From assembly GCA_023405815.1 (NCBI GenBank), contig JAEXXM010000019.1, positions 1-64,000 of the forward strand: DNA of 64,000 nucleotides, given 5' to 3'. The translations under genes and the position numbers were made by a program. Position 1 is the stretch's first letter. Every line of letters begins with the position of its first letter. The notes below the pieces were generated by a model. That model was not told the origin of the DNA. It was given only the letters and a program-made list of their open reading frames with translations, and did not search any database. The DNA comes from Pseudomonadota bacterium (lineage in GTDB: Bacteria > Pseudomonadota > Alphaproteobacteria > Rhizobiales > Hyphomicrobiaceae). This document shows, one piece after another, positions 1 through 8,157 of the stretch.

Positions 1-1
1 G

Positions 2-421
2 TCCTACAAGATCGATGTCACGCGCCCTCCGCGCTATACGAAGGACTCGATCAACAAGGATTCCCATCGCATCGTGGACCTGCGCTTCGAAGGGCAGCCC
101 ATCGACCCCGCACGCGAGTTCGCGGTCGTCACCAACAGCTATCGCGCCGATGGGGGCGGTAATGTCCCCGCGCTCGCCGGGGCACCGATCCTCCTGCGCG
201 CGCCCGACACCAACAAAGATGCGGTGGTGGGTTATTTCCGCTCTACGCCGACCGTTCAAGTGCCGGCTGCGAAACCCTGGTCATTCGCGCCGATTGGGCA
301 CCCCGTCACGGTCTACTTTGATACCGGTCCTGGTGCGCGCGAGCATATCGGCGACGCGGCCGGCGCCAGACTCACAGACGGCGAGCCGGGTTACCTTCGT
401 GTCACGCTGACGCTGGCGTAA
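2..421 (+). CDS. cpdB: 2',3'-cyclic-nucleotide 2'-phosphodiesterase/3'-nucleotidase, C-terminal part (cut by window edge)
   Basis: The reading frame is open at the left edge and ends at a TAA. What is visible is the C-terminal substrate-binding domain of the 5'-nucleotidase family. The stretch RIVDLRFEGQPIDPAREF followed by VVTNSYRADGGGN (near window bases 65-160) is the typical CpdB/UshA nucleoside-recognition segment, with the conserved N-x-Y-R and GGGN elements. These periplasmic enzymes release nucleosides and phosphate from extracellular nucleotides. The catalytic metallophosphatase domain lies outside the window, so activity cannot be judged. A PhoD-like phosphatase lies downstream on the other strand, a second phosphate-releasing enzyme. 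Confidence 0.8.
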   Translation, partial: SYKIDVTRPPRYTKDSINKDSHRIVDLRFEGQPIDPAREFAVVTNSYRADGGGNVPALAGAPILLRAPDTNKDAVVGYFRSTPTVQVPAAKPWSFAPIGHPVTVYFDTGPGAREHIGDAAGARLTDGEPGYLRVTLTLA

Positions 422-447
422 GCTGAAGAAAGGCGGTCGCCTCGGCC

Positions 448-1590
448 TCAGAATGCCCCCGCTCGCTCGGCGAGCGTTCGGCCCTCAAGCCCGATGAGCG
501 ACAGCGTGAAGGTGCGCCGCTGCCAATCCACCGCGAGCATGCCGAAGTTTTCCGTTGTGAACACGTCACTCGCGAGCGGCGCTACGTGCGCGTCCTGACT
601 CGGATTTGGAGGCACCATATTGAGCGCGCTTGCCGTCATCTCAACGATTTCGCGATCGCCTGACTGGGTGACGTAGATCGCCCCCGAATGGCGGTCACCT
701 GAGAGCAGGATGACGCGGTCAAGGTTGCGAGATGCCAAGAGCTGTAGCAGGCGGTCACGCTCGGCCGGGAAATTGCCCCAGCGTTCCCAGCCATGCCCTT
801 CCGAAAGGACTTGGATGCTCGAGGCAATGATCCGGAGATCTGCAGGCTTGGCGAGCTTGGCCTCGAGCCATGCCCATTGTGCCGGGCCGAGAATGGTCTT
901 GGAGGGGTCCGGATCAGGCTCGTAGCGCCCCCAGAAGGGGAACGCATCGCTTTTCGGCTTTAGGGGCGAGCGAAACGACCGGGTGTCGAGCATGATGATC
1001 TGCACGGACTTCCCCGGTACCCCATACGTCCGGCTGTAATACAGGCCGTCCTCCACCGGCCTCTCGGGCTTCGTGCCCCAGAAGCGATGGAACAATTCGG
1101 CGGCAATCCGCTTGTGGGGAAACTCGGTGCCGCCGTCGTTCTTACCGAAATCATGATCATCCCAAGTGGCGAGCATAGGCACAGCCGTCCGCACGGACCG
1201 GAACTCCGGCTGTCGCTCCTGGGCATCATAGGCTGCGGCGAGCTCTGAGGCGGCTGCATCCTTGAAGTCGCCGTAGACGTTGTCGCCAAGCATCAACATG
1301 AGCTGCGGTCGTGCAGCGAGCACGTCCCGCCAGATCACTTGCGGCTTTGCCTGGTGCAGACAGGAGCCGAAGGCGATACGCTCAACGGTGGTGTTCGCTG
1401 AAAGCGGAGCTGCGATCTTCTGCTCCTTGGCCGCGGACGAATTGGCGTCATTGGGTACTTCGGCGGCCGCTTGGATGAGCACGCCGCTGGCGAGCAGCGC
1501 CGCGATGGCGGCTGCCGCGGCACGGCTCGGGCATGTTCTCTGCGTCGAACGGATGGCTCGGATGCCGCAAGAACCCCTGACGTTCCACAT
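448..1590 (-). CDS. PhoD-like metallophosphatase (alkaline phosphatase D family), secreted
   Basis: 380 residues. The N-terminus has a basic stretch followed by an Ala/Leu-rich segment ending near AAAEV, compatible with a signal peptide (about residues 1-43). The metallophosphatase core is clear: FGSCLHQ, LMLGDNVYGD, a TWDDHDFGKNDGG metal-binding block and GDRHSG near the C-terminal third. Family members are extracytoplasmic phosphomonoesterases or phosphodiesterases using Fe/Ca or related metals; the substrate is not evident. It lacks the long N-terminal beta domain of classical Bacillus PhoD, so it belongs to the short form. The ATG at 1590 has a weak purine-rich region (GGGAATAGGAAC) upstream. 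Convergent with the preceding nucleotidase gene. Confidence 0.8.
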   Translation of the reverse strand: MWNVRGSCGIRAIRSTQRTCPSRAAAAAIAALLASGVLIQAAAEVPNDANSSAAKEQKIAAPLSANTTVERIAFGSCLHQAKPQVIWRDVLAARPQLMLMLGDNVYGDFKDAAASELAAAYDAQERQPEFRSVRTAVPMLATWDDHDFGKNDGGTEFPHKRIAAELFHRFWGTKPERPVEDGLYYSRTYGVPGKSVQIIMLDTRSFRSPLKPKSDAFPFWGRYEPDPDPSKTILGPAQWAWLEAKLAKPADLRIIASSIQVLSEGHGWERWGNFPAERDRLLQLLASRNLDRVILLSGDRHSGAIYVTQSGDREIVEMTASALNMVPPNPSQDAHVAPLASDVFTTENFGMLAVDWQRRTFTLSLIGLEGRTLAERAGAF

Positions 1591-2064
1591 GTTCCTATTC
1601 CCAAAGCAAATTGGTCTACTTCAAAAAGAACTAAAGCAGACGTTCCATGTCGCGATCATGAAGGGAGGAGGCTCGTGGCTCACCACTTCAAGTTCGGCCG
1701 CATCCGCCGCTGGACTCACTGAAGGCGGCCTCGGTCACACCGCGGTTGCACGTTCGGCCATGAGGCACCGGCCGCAGAGGAGTGCAGTCGCGAAGCAGGG
1801 GCGTCCGGCTGGTAAACGGTCCTGATAAGCCCAGGCGCTGCTGCCCATAGCCCACACCGTGCCTCGCCAAGGAGGGGCTTCGGGTGCGTCGTCCCACTGT
1901 AACGACGAACCGAGTTGGGCTAGGCTAGCGGATTGTTGAGCGGCGAAGTCCGAAACGTCCCACACGGAGAAACGACTCGAGCGATATGCTGAGATACGTT
2001 GATTAGATTCGCTGCCTAATTGCTCGAGCCCATCCTGGACGTTCCGCCAGATGGGAGCGAAGCC
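1591..2064. other. Intergenic region between phosphatase and glutamine synthetase genes
   Basis: About 470 bases with divergent genes on both sides, so it must hold both promoters. A Shine-Dalgarno-like GGGAGGAGG near 1664-1672 is followed by a GTG that opens only a 15-codon frame, too short to call. No repeat, tRNA or convincing longer coding frame was seen. Confidence 0.5.
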
Positions 2065-3495
2065 ATGTTCTTGAGTTGCCGTACTGCGGACGACGTCCTT
2101 AAGTCCATCAAGGACAAGGACGTGCGCATGATTGACTTGCGCTTTACGGATCTGCCCGGCACCTGGCAGCATTTCTCTGTTCCGCCGGATGCGCTCGATG
2201 CCGACGCCCTCAGGGATGGCATCGGCTTCGATGGGTCCTCAATCCGCGGCTTTCAGGAAATCCAGGAAAGCGACATGCTCGTCGTGCCGGACGCCACGAC
2301 CGCGCTCATTGACCCGTTTGCCGAAGACACCACGCTTGCGCTGATCTGTAATATCCGGGATCCGGTGACGGGGCAGAGCTACAGCCGCGACTCCCGCTAC
2401 ATCGCGCAGAAGGCCGAGACGCACCTCATAGCCACGGGGATTGCTGACACCGCCTATTTCGGGCCGGAGGCGGAATTCTTCGTATTCGACGATGTGCGGT
2501 ACGGGCAGGGCGTCAACTACGCCTTCCACGAGATCGGCTCAAAGGAAGGGACTTGGAATACGGGCAAAGAGGAAAACCCGAACCTCGCCCACAAGCCGCG
2601 CCAGAAGGAGGGTTATTTTCCGGTACCGCCCGTCGACAGCATGCAGGATTTGCGTAGCGAGATGGTGCTGACGATGCAGCGATTGGGCATCAAGGTCGAG
2701 GCGCATCACCATGAGGTCGCAACGGCAGGGCAGGCCGAGATCGACATGCGGTTCACGACGCTCACACGCATGGCCGACAACCTGATGCTCTACAAATACG
2801 TGGTCAAGAATGTCGCCCGCAAACACACCATGACGGCGACCTTCATGCCCAAGCCGCTGTTCGAGGACAATGCCTCGGGCATGCACGTGCATCAGAGTTT
2901 GTGGAAGGGCGGCACCAATCTGTTCTTCAGTGATGCGCATTATGCGGGCCTCAGCAACCTCGGACGCTATTACATCGGCGGGCTCTTGAAGCATGCATGG
3001 GCGTTGTGTGGTTTCTGTGCACCCACGACCAACTCGTACCGGCGCCTCGTGCCGGGCTATGAAGCTCCGATCAACCTCGTCTTTTCTCAGCGCAATCGAT
3101 CAGCGTGCTGTCGCATTCCGATGTACTCGCCGAGCCCCAAGGCGAAGCGTGTCGAGTTCCGCACGCCCGATCCATCCTGCAACGGCTATCTCGCCTTCGC
3201 TGCGATGCTGATGGCGGGCCTCGACGGGATCGAGAACCGGATCGATCCGGGCGAGCCCATCGACAAGAACCTCTATGATCTGCCGCCCGCGGAGGCCAAG
3301 GCAGTCAAATCCACTCCCGGCTCATTGCAGCAGGCGCTCGACGCACTCGAGGCAGACCACGCCTTCCTGCTGCGCGGTGACGTCTTCACCAAGGACGTGG
3401 TCGAAACCTGGCTGAGCTACAAGCGGGAAAAGGAGGTCGACGCCATTGCGCTGCGGCCTCACCCATATGAGTTCCATCTCTACTATGACGTTTAG
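2065..3495 (+). CDS. glnA: Glutamine synthetase type I
   Basis: Catalyses ATP-dependent amidation of glutamate to glutamine in the cytoplasm as a dodecamer. The 476-residue length fits GSI-beta. Visible motifs include the N-terminal beta-grasp (VLKSIKDKDVRMIDLRFTD), GFDGSSIRGF, the catalytic GPEAEFFVFD, HHHEVATAGQAEI, the glycine-rich ASGMHVHQSLW and NRSACCRIP. The adenylylation site KNLYDLPP near the C-terminus is intact, so control by GlnE-type adenylylation is expected. The ATG at 2065 is preferred over an in-frame TTG at 2020 because it has a GGGAG ribosome site at proper distance and gives the usual N-terminus. No glnB is adjacent, so this may be a second glnA copy rather than the glnB-glnA housekeeping locus. 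Confidence 0.93.
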   Translation: MFLSCRTADDVLKSIKDKDVRMIDLRFTDLPGTWQHFSVPPDALDADALRDGIGFDGSSIRGFQEIQESDMLVVPDATTALIDPFAEDTTLALICNIRDPVTGQSYSRDSRYIAQKAETHLIATGIADTAYFGPEAEFFVFDDVRYGQGVNYAFHEIGSKEGTWNTGKEENPNLAHKPRQKEGYFPVPPVDSMQDLRSEMVLTMQRLGIKVEAHHHEVATAGQAEIDMRFTTLTRMADNLMLYKYVVKNVARKHTMTATFMPKPLFEDNASGMHVHQSLWKGGTNLFFSDAHYAGLSNLGRYYIGGLLKHAWALCGFCAPTTNSYRRLVPGYEAPINLVFSQRNRSACCRIPMYSPSPKAKRVEFRTPDPSCNGYLAFAAMLMAGLDGIENRIDPGEPIDKNLYDLPPAEAKAVKSTPGSLQQALDALEADHAFLLRGDVFTKDVVETWLSYKREKEVDAIALRPHPYEFHLYYDV

Positions 3496-3565
3496 ACTAC
3501 GACGTTTAGGCCACGGCGGCGATGAGATGACACCCGGCGGTCATCGGAAATGAACGGCGCGCCCC

Positions 3566-3904
3566 ATGAATGCGAAGAGATACGTCGAGACGGATCACGG
3601 CACGATCGATGCGGACGTGCTTGCAGAACTGCAACAGAGCTTTGCCACGGCGGAGCTTCTGATGGCGATCGACGGGATCGATGCAAGTGAAGGCCGGCAG
3701 AGATGGCTGCACGCGTGCCTCATGCGGCTGCATGCGATGGCAAACCATCTGATCAACGGCGCGCCCCAGACTGTCAGCGGAGAGGAGACGATTTGGCAGT
3801 TGGCAGAAGAGATAGGCGATGAGCTGGACGCCTGCACAGCCAACCTCGCGCATGTATCGAAGCTGGTGGATCGGCTGGGACGATTGCGGCCCAATAGAGA
3901 CTGA
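3566..3904 (+). CDS. Hypothetical protein, 112 residues
   Basis: Not recognised as a named family. The translation is acidic to neutral and predicted mostly helical, with several Leu/Ala/His-containing helices (for example LLMAIDGIDASEG, LMRLHAMANHLIN) and no signal peptide or membrane segment. It lies 70 bases after glnA on the same strand and could be cotranscribed with it. The ribosome site is weak, and an upstream ATG out of frame begins at 3550. It stops just before a stranded tRNA 3' end, so it could belong to an inserted fragment. Confidence that it is a gene comes from the reasonable composition and lack of a better frame. Confidence 0.5.
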   Translation: MNAKRYVETDHGTIDADVLAELQQSFATAELLMAIDGIDASEGRQRWLHACLMRLHAMANHLINGAPQTVSGEETIWQLAEEIGDELDACTANLAHVSKLVDRLGRLRPNRD

Positions 3905-3918
3905 GAACGCCGTCCGAC

Positions 3919-3950
3919 GGGTCGCGAGTTCGAATCTCGCTGCTCCGACA
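3919..3950 (+). pseudogene. Stranded tRNA 3' end (T-arm plus acceptor strand), tRNA-Pro-like
   Basis: GCGAG-TTCGAAT-CTCGC forms a perfect 5-bp T-stem with a canonical T-loop, followed by TGCTCCG and A as the discriminator, with ACAAA instead of ACCA. The 3' acceptor strand ending CTCCGA resembles tRNA-Pro genes, whose acceptor begins CGGAG. No matching D-arm, anticodon arm or 5' acceptor strand exists in the 45 bases upstream. This is the usual appearance of an attachment-site copy left when an element integrates into a tRNA gene. Assignment to Pro is an inference. Confidence 0.6.
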
Positions 3951-4085
3951 AACGACGACGCTGATGAAGGCATGCGCGCATCTTCAAGTCGGCCAGACGG
4001 CGATGCAGTGCAGGCATTGAGTGGAGCGAAGGAAACGACTAAATTACACCCATTCAGCGATCGGGGCCGCGTATAGGAGGCGGCG

Positions 4086-4190
4086 ATGGCAGAGGACTTT
4101 GATCATGGTGCCGCCTTACAGGTGGCGGCAATAATTGGGGCAAGCGTCTTCTTGCTGGGACTGTGCGGTGCCTTCGCCAAATTTCTATAG
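4086..4190 (+). CDS. Putative 34-residue single-pass membrane microprotein
   Basis: The ATG is preceded by a very good GGAGG at 4076-4080, five bases away. The product starts MAEDFDHGAALQVAA and continues through one hydrophobic helix, IIGASVFLLGLCGAF, ending in AKFL. The layout (short acidic N-terminus, one transmembrane helix, short basic tail) fits small membrane proteins such as accessory oxidase subunits, but no family is recognised. It lies about 290 bases ahead of a DUF2189 gene and the cytochrome oxidase cluster, so an accessory role there is possible but only inferred. Too short for statistical certainty. Confidence 0.5.
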   Translation: MAEDFDHGAALQVAAIIGASVFLLGLCGAFAKFL

Positions 4191-4343
4191 TCGAGCCCAT
4201 AGTATCCTCGATATTGCAGTGCGGGGCGACGACTTGCGTTGACCGCTTGCGATCGCGCCTCTGGTTTGGGTCTGCAGTTGCGAACATCTTGCGGATGTCA
4301 CGCTTGACGTCGTGGCCCCTGCTGGTCTGGCACGTCGCTCGGG

Positions 4344-4443
4344 GTCATCTGATGACAACTTCCGCGCTGTTTGGTACAATTAAAATTGTCTGTTGTGCCT
4401 CACTTGATTGTGGGCCAGCCAGAGCGCCCAGAATCACCGGTGA
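4344..4443. promoter_or_regulatory. Cluster of three palindromes upstream of the DUF2189/cox genes
   Basis: Three perfect inverted repeats lie within 100 bases: GTCATC-T-GATGAC at 4344-4356, ACAATT-AA-AATTGT at 4376-4389 and TCACCGGTGA at 4434-4443. The middle one sits in the most AT-rich part of the region. They precede the start of the DUF2189 gene at 4483 and could be operator sites; the regulators are unknown. No confident -35/-10 pair could be placed. Confidence 0.35.
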
Positions 4444-4482
4444 GGTGCGACCGCTCGTAGGAGCGATCTGGGAGGCGCGCGC

Positions 4483-5265
4483 ATGGTCGTCGCAAACCCC
4501 ACCGCCAACGCTTTAGCCGAACGACTGGTTGCAGTCCGCACGATTGGTGCTGCGGACCTCCGGGATGCATTGGCCAAGGGCTTCGACGACTTCAAAGCGA
4601 TGCCGACGTTCGCGTTGTTTCTCGCGCTACTCTATCCGATTATCGGCCTCATTCTGTTCAGTGTCGTTTTCAAATCCAATCTGCTGCACCTGGTCTTCCC
4701 GCTCACTGCCGGATTCAGCCTTATCGGACCCTTTGCCGCGGTCGGCCTATTCGAACTGAGCCGGCTTCGCGAGCAAGGTCTAGACGGGGAGGCCATGAAG
4801 TTGCACCGGGCGCCGTCTCTGCATTCCATCCTGACGCTCGGCATCGTGCTCATGGTGATCTTCTTCATCTGGTTGGGCACGGCGCAGGCCATCTACCATC
4901 TCATCTTCGGCAGTACGGTGCCCGTCTCGATTGCGGATTTCGCCCATCAGGTGCTCGCGACTCCCGCTGGCTGGGCGCTCATTGTCGTCGGCTGCAGTGT
5001 CGGCTTCCTTTTTGCCGTGGTGGTGCTGACCATCAGCGTCGTGTCGTTCCCGATGCTTCTAGACCGCGATGTCGACGCGGCGACGGCGGTATTGACCTCC
5101 GTAAGAGCCGTCCTTGCAAATCCGATGACGATGGCAATGTGGGGACTCATCGTCGCCGGTGGTCTGGCGCTCGGCTCGCTGCCGTGCCTCGTCGGCCTCG
5201 CGATCGTCCTACCTGTCCTGGGTCATTCGACCTGGCATTTGTACCGCAAGGTCGTGGAATGCTGA
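4483..5265 (+). CDS. DUF2189 family integral membrane protein (copy 1)
   Basis: 260 residues, start supported by GGGAGG seven bases upstream. About six hydrophobic helices are visible, beginning near residue 44 (FALFLALLYPIIGLILFSVVF). Family hallmarks include LRDALAKGFDDFKAMP before the first helix, the GFSLIGPFAAVGLFELSRLREQG segment in and after the second, and the C-terminal LPVLGHSTWHLYRKVV. The function of DUF2189 proteins is unknown; in alphaproteobacteria they often neighbour respiratory oxidase genes. This copy precedes the cox cluster by about 175 bases, and a paralogue with the same C-terminal motif lies on the other side in opposite orientation (10994-11914). Confidence 0.85.
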   Translation: MVVANPTANALAERLVAVRTIGAADLRDALAKGFDDFKAMPTFALFLALLYPIIGLILFSVVFKSNLLHLVFPLTAGFSLIGPFAAVGLFELSRLREQGLDGEAMKLHRAPSLHSILTLGIVLMVIFFIWLGTAQAIYHLIFGSTVPVSIADFAHQVLATPAGWALIVVGCSVGFLFAVVVLTISVVSFPMLLDRDVDAATAVLTSVRAVLANPMTMAMWGLIVAGGLALGSLPCLVGLAIVLPVLGHSTWHLYRKVVEC

Positions 5266-5440
5266 TGCTGTGTGGTCGCCCATTGTCAATTGAGGCGGCA
5301 GTCATACGTAAGTAAAGATATCGGCCATGTACGTGGTTAGTCCCCAGCCGGAGATGCCGCCAGGATTGGGTTCGTGACACGAAGATAGAACTCCACTGAA
5401 CCCATGCCTGGACCTCGTCGGGTCCAAGGAGGATGTGGAA

Positions 5441-6280
5441 ATGCCCGTAGCTCTCATCCTGGTCCTGCTGGCCGTGGGCTCAGTTCTGTTCCACGTGATG
5501 AGCCCATGGTGGTTCTCTCCGCTTGCCTCAAACTGGGGCTACATGGACTCGACTGTCGCCATCACGTTCTGGATCACGGGCGTGGTGTACGTCGCCATTC
5601 TCTTGTTCATGGCCTACTGCGTGCTCCGCTTCCGCCACCGCAAAGGGATAAAGGCAGCTTACAACCCCGAGAACAAGCGGCTCGAGTGGTGGCTCACGAT
5701 AGGCACCGCAGTTGGCGTGGCCGCCATGTTGGCCCCCGGCCTCGTTGTGTGGAACGATTTCATCACAGTCCCGAAAGATGCGACCACCATCGAGATCCTT
5801 GGTCAGCAGTGGTCGTGGAACTACCGCCTGCCAGGGAAGGACGGCGTACTAGGCGCAGCCGACACGAAGACAGTCAGCTCCGACAACCCACTCGGGCTCA
5901 TGACGACTGATCGTCATGGCGACGATGACATCGTGATTGTAGGTGATGCACTGCACCTCCCGGTCGGCAAGCCGGTGAAGCTTTCGCTCCGATCCATCGA
6001 TGTGCTGCACGACTTCTTCGTCCCTCAGTTCCGAGCCAAAATGGACGGTGTCCCGGGGATGGTCACCTATTTCTGGTTCATTCCCACCAAAACTGGGACG
6101 TATGAGGCTTTGTGCGCCGAGCTTTGTGGCGTCGCGCACTACGCCATGCGCGGAACGGTCGTGGTGGAGGATGAGGCCGCGTATCAGGAATGGCTGAAGA
6201 AACAGCCGACGTTCAAGCAGGTGGCCGAGCGAGCCGCGAAAAAGCGCGGCCACCAATCAGATTTGGCCTTGGGAGAGTAG
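5441..6280 (+). CDS. coxM: Cytochrome c oxidase subunit II (CoxM type)
   Basis: Receives electrons from cytochrome c through a binuclear copper centre on the periplasmic side. Two transmembrane helices lie at about residues 37-62 and 84-106. The aromatic patch GQQWSWNY (about 121-128) and the complete CuA set are present: His190, Cys225, Glu227, Cys229, His233 and Met236. No C-terminal heme c motif is present, so this is not a fused caa3 subunit. The ATG at 5441 is chosen over the GTG at 5435 because AAGGAGG at 5426-5432 is correctly spaced only from the ATG. First gene of a five-gene oxidase operon. The gene order matches the alternative coxMNOP oxidase known from Bradyrhizobium. Confidence 0.93.
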   Translation: MPVALILVLLAVGSVLFHVMSPWWFSPLASNWGYMDSTVAITFWITGVVYVAILLFMAYCVLRFRHRKGIKAAYNPENKRLEWWLTIGTAVGVAAMLAPGLVVWNDFITVPKDATTIEILGQQWSWNYRLPGKDGVLGAADTKTVSSDNPLGLMTTDRHGDDDIVIVGDALHLPVGKPVKLSLRSIDVLHDFFVPQFRAKMDGVPGMVTYFWFIPTKTGTYEALCAELCGVAHYAMRGTVVVEDEAAYQEWLKKQPTFKQVAERAAKKRGHQSDLALGE

Positions 6281-6354
6281 ATGACGGCTTTCACAAAATG
6301 AGGAGCCACGACGGCATGCGATAGCTCGTGGCCGAGTAGGCGAGGAGTATTTCG

Positions 6355-8157
6355 ATGACCGATACCGCGCCGGGCGCAGTTGACTTCGTTCCACCTGCAG
6401 AAGTCGGAGAGGTCGAGCTTTATCATCCGAAGAGCTGGGTGACGAAGTATGTCTTCAGCCAGGACGCGAAGGTCATCGCCATCCAGTACTCCTTCACGGC
6501 TCTCGGAATAGGGCTGGTAGCGCTGGTGCTATCGTGGGTGATGCGCCTGCAATTGGGTTTCCCGCACGTATTCCAACTTATCGATCCCAACGACTATTAC
6601 CAGTTCATCACCATGCACGGGATGATCATGGTGATCTACCTCCTGACGGCGTTGTTCCTCGGCGGCTTCGGCAACTACCTGATCCCACTGATGGTGGGGG
6701 CCCGCGATATGGTGTTCCCCTACGTCAACATGCTCAGCTATTGGCTCTACCTACTCGCCGTGCTGGTCCTGGTGAGCAGCTTCTTCATGCCAGGCGGCCC
6801 GACGGGCGCCGGCTGGACCCTCTACCCTCCACAGGCAATTCTCTCCGGCACCCCGGGCTACGACTGGGGCATCATCTTCATGCTCGCCTCCCTGGCGCTG
6901 TTCATCGTCGGGTTCACCATGGGCGGCTTGAATTACGTGGTGACGGTCCTGCAGGGCCGTACGCGCGGGATGACGCTGATGCGCATGCCGCTCACGATCT
7001 GGGGCATCTTCATGGCCACGGTCCTGGCGCTGCTGGCGTTCCCCGCTCTGTTCGTCGGCGCCGTGATGATGTTGCTGGATCGAACGCTCGGAACCAGCTT
7101 CTTCATGCCGGCCATTGTCGAACAGGGCGGTCACCTGGAATACGGGGGTGGCAGCCCGATCCTGTTCCAGCACCTCTTCTGGTTCTTCGGGCATCCCGAA
7201 GTCTACATCGTTGCCTTGCCGGCCTTCGGGATAGTGTCGGACCTGATCAGCTGTCACGCGCGAAAGAACATCTTTGGCTATCGGATGATGGTCTGGGCGC
7301 TGGTCGCCATCGGCGCGCTCAGCTTCATCGTGTGGGCGCACCACATGTACGTGAGCGGCATGAACCCCTATTTCGGATTCTTCTTCGCCACCACGACACT
7401 CATCATCGCGATCCCGACCGCCATCAAGGTCTACAACTGGATCCTGACGCTGTGGCGGGGAGACATTCACCTCACGGTGCCGATGCTGTTCGCCATCGGA
7501 TTCATCGTCACGTTCGTCAATGGCGGGATCACAGGGCTGTTCCTCGGCAATGCCGTGGTCGATGTTCCCCTTTCCGACACCATGTTCGTCGTTGCCCACT
7601 TCCACATGGTGATGGGCGTGGCGCCGATCTTCGTCATCTTCGGAGCGATATACCATTGGTATCCGCTGATCACTGGACGCATGCTGAACGAAACGATGGG
7701 GAAGGTGCACTTCTGGGTTTCGTTCCTCGGGGCCTACGCGATCTTCTTCCCCATGCACTACCTCGGGTTCCTCGGCGTGCCGCGGCGATACTTCGAAATG
7801 GGCGACGTGGCGATCTACCCGCCGTCCGCTGCGACCTTGAATGAGTTCATCACCGTTGCCGCGTTGACCGTTGGCGCCGCGCAGATCTTGTTCCTCTACA
7901 ATCTGGTGTGGAGCTACTTCAAAGGCCGGCGCGCCGAACACAACCCCTGGCATGCGACCTCGCTCGAGTGGCAGACGCCGCACCTGCCGCCAGCACATGG
8001 CAACTTCGGCAAAGAGCTGCCCGTGGTCTATCGCTGGGCCTATGACTACAGCGTGCCGGGCGTCGCACAGGATTACATCCCGCAGAATCTCCCGCCCAAC
8101 GAGATCAGATACGTAGACCAAAAGGTGTCGGGCCTGCACGAAGGAGTGAGGGTGTGA
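6355..8157 (+). CDS. coxN: Cytochrome c oxidase subunit I (CoxN type)
   Basis: Catalytic heme-copper subunit of 600 residues with about twelve or more membrane helices. Ligands are intact: His88 and His417 for low-spin heme, His415 for the high-spin heme, and His280, His329 and His330 for CuB, with Tyr284 in the HPEVY motif forming the cross-linked His-Tyr. The D-channel Asp118 and Glu282 and the K-channel Lys358 are present, so it is a type A1 proton-pumping oxidase rather than a B-type. The start has GAGGAG upstream. The C-terminal extension after the last helix is hydrophilic, about 60 residues. It overlaps coxO by four bases. Confidence 0.95.
   Translation: MTDTAPGAVDFVPPAEVGEVELYHPKSWVTKYVFSQDAKVIAIQYSFTALGIGLVALVLSWVMRLQLGFPHVFQLIDPNDYYQFITMHGMIMVIYLLTALFLGGFGNYLIPLMVGARDMVFPYVNMLSYWLYLLAVLVLVSSFFMPGGPTGAGWTLYPPQAILSGTPGYDWGIIFMLASLALFIVGFTMGGLNYVVTVLQGRTRGMTLMRMPLTIWGIFMATVLALLAFPALFVGAVMMLLDRTLGTSFFMPAIVEQGGHLEYGGGSPILFQHLFWFFGHPEVYIVALPAFGIVSDLISCHARKNIFGYRMMVWALVAIGALSFIVWAHHMYVSGMNPYFGFFFATTTLIIAIPTAIKVYNWILTLWRGDIHLTVPMLFAIGFIVTFVNGGITGLFLGNAVVDVPLSDTMFVVAHFHMVMGVAPIFVIFGAIYHWYPLITGRMLNETMGKVHFWVSFLGAYAIFFPMHYLGFLGVPRRYFEMGDVAIYPPSAATLNEFITVAALTVGAAQILFLYNLVWSYFKGRRAEHNPWHATSLEWQTPHLPPAHGNFGKELPVVYRWAYDYSVPGVAQDYIPQNLPPNEIRYVDQKVSGLHEGVRV

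Noticed and set aside
1675..1722. 15-codon GTG ORF behind GGGAGGAGG
   Set aside because: Too short to be supported despite the ribosome-site-like sequence.
2020..2064. Upstream TTG start for glutamine synthetase
   Set aside because: The added 15 residues are not typical of GlnA and the ATG at 2065 has the ribosome site.
3506..3973. Minus-strand ORF of 155 codons with AARFELATRR near its start
   Set aside because: This peptide is the usual antisense translation of a tRNA T-arm; the ORF covers the tRNA fragment and the opposite strand of a better gene.
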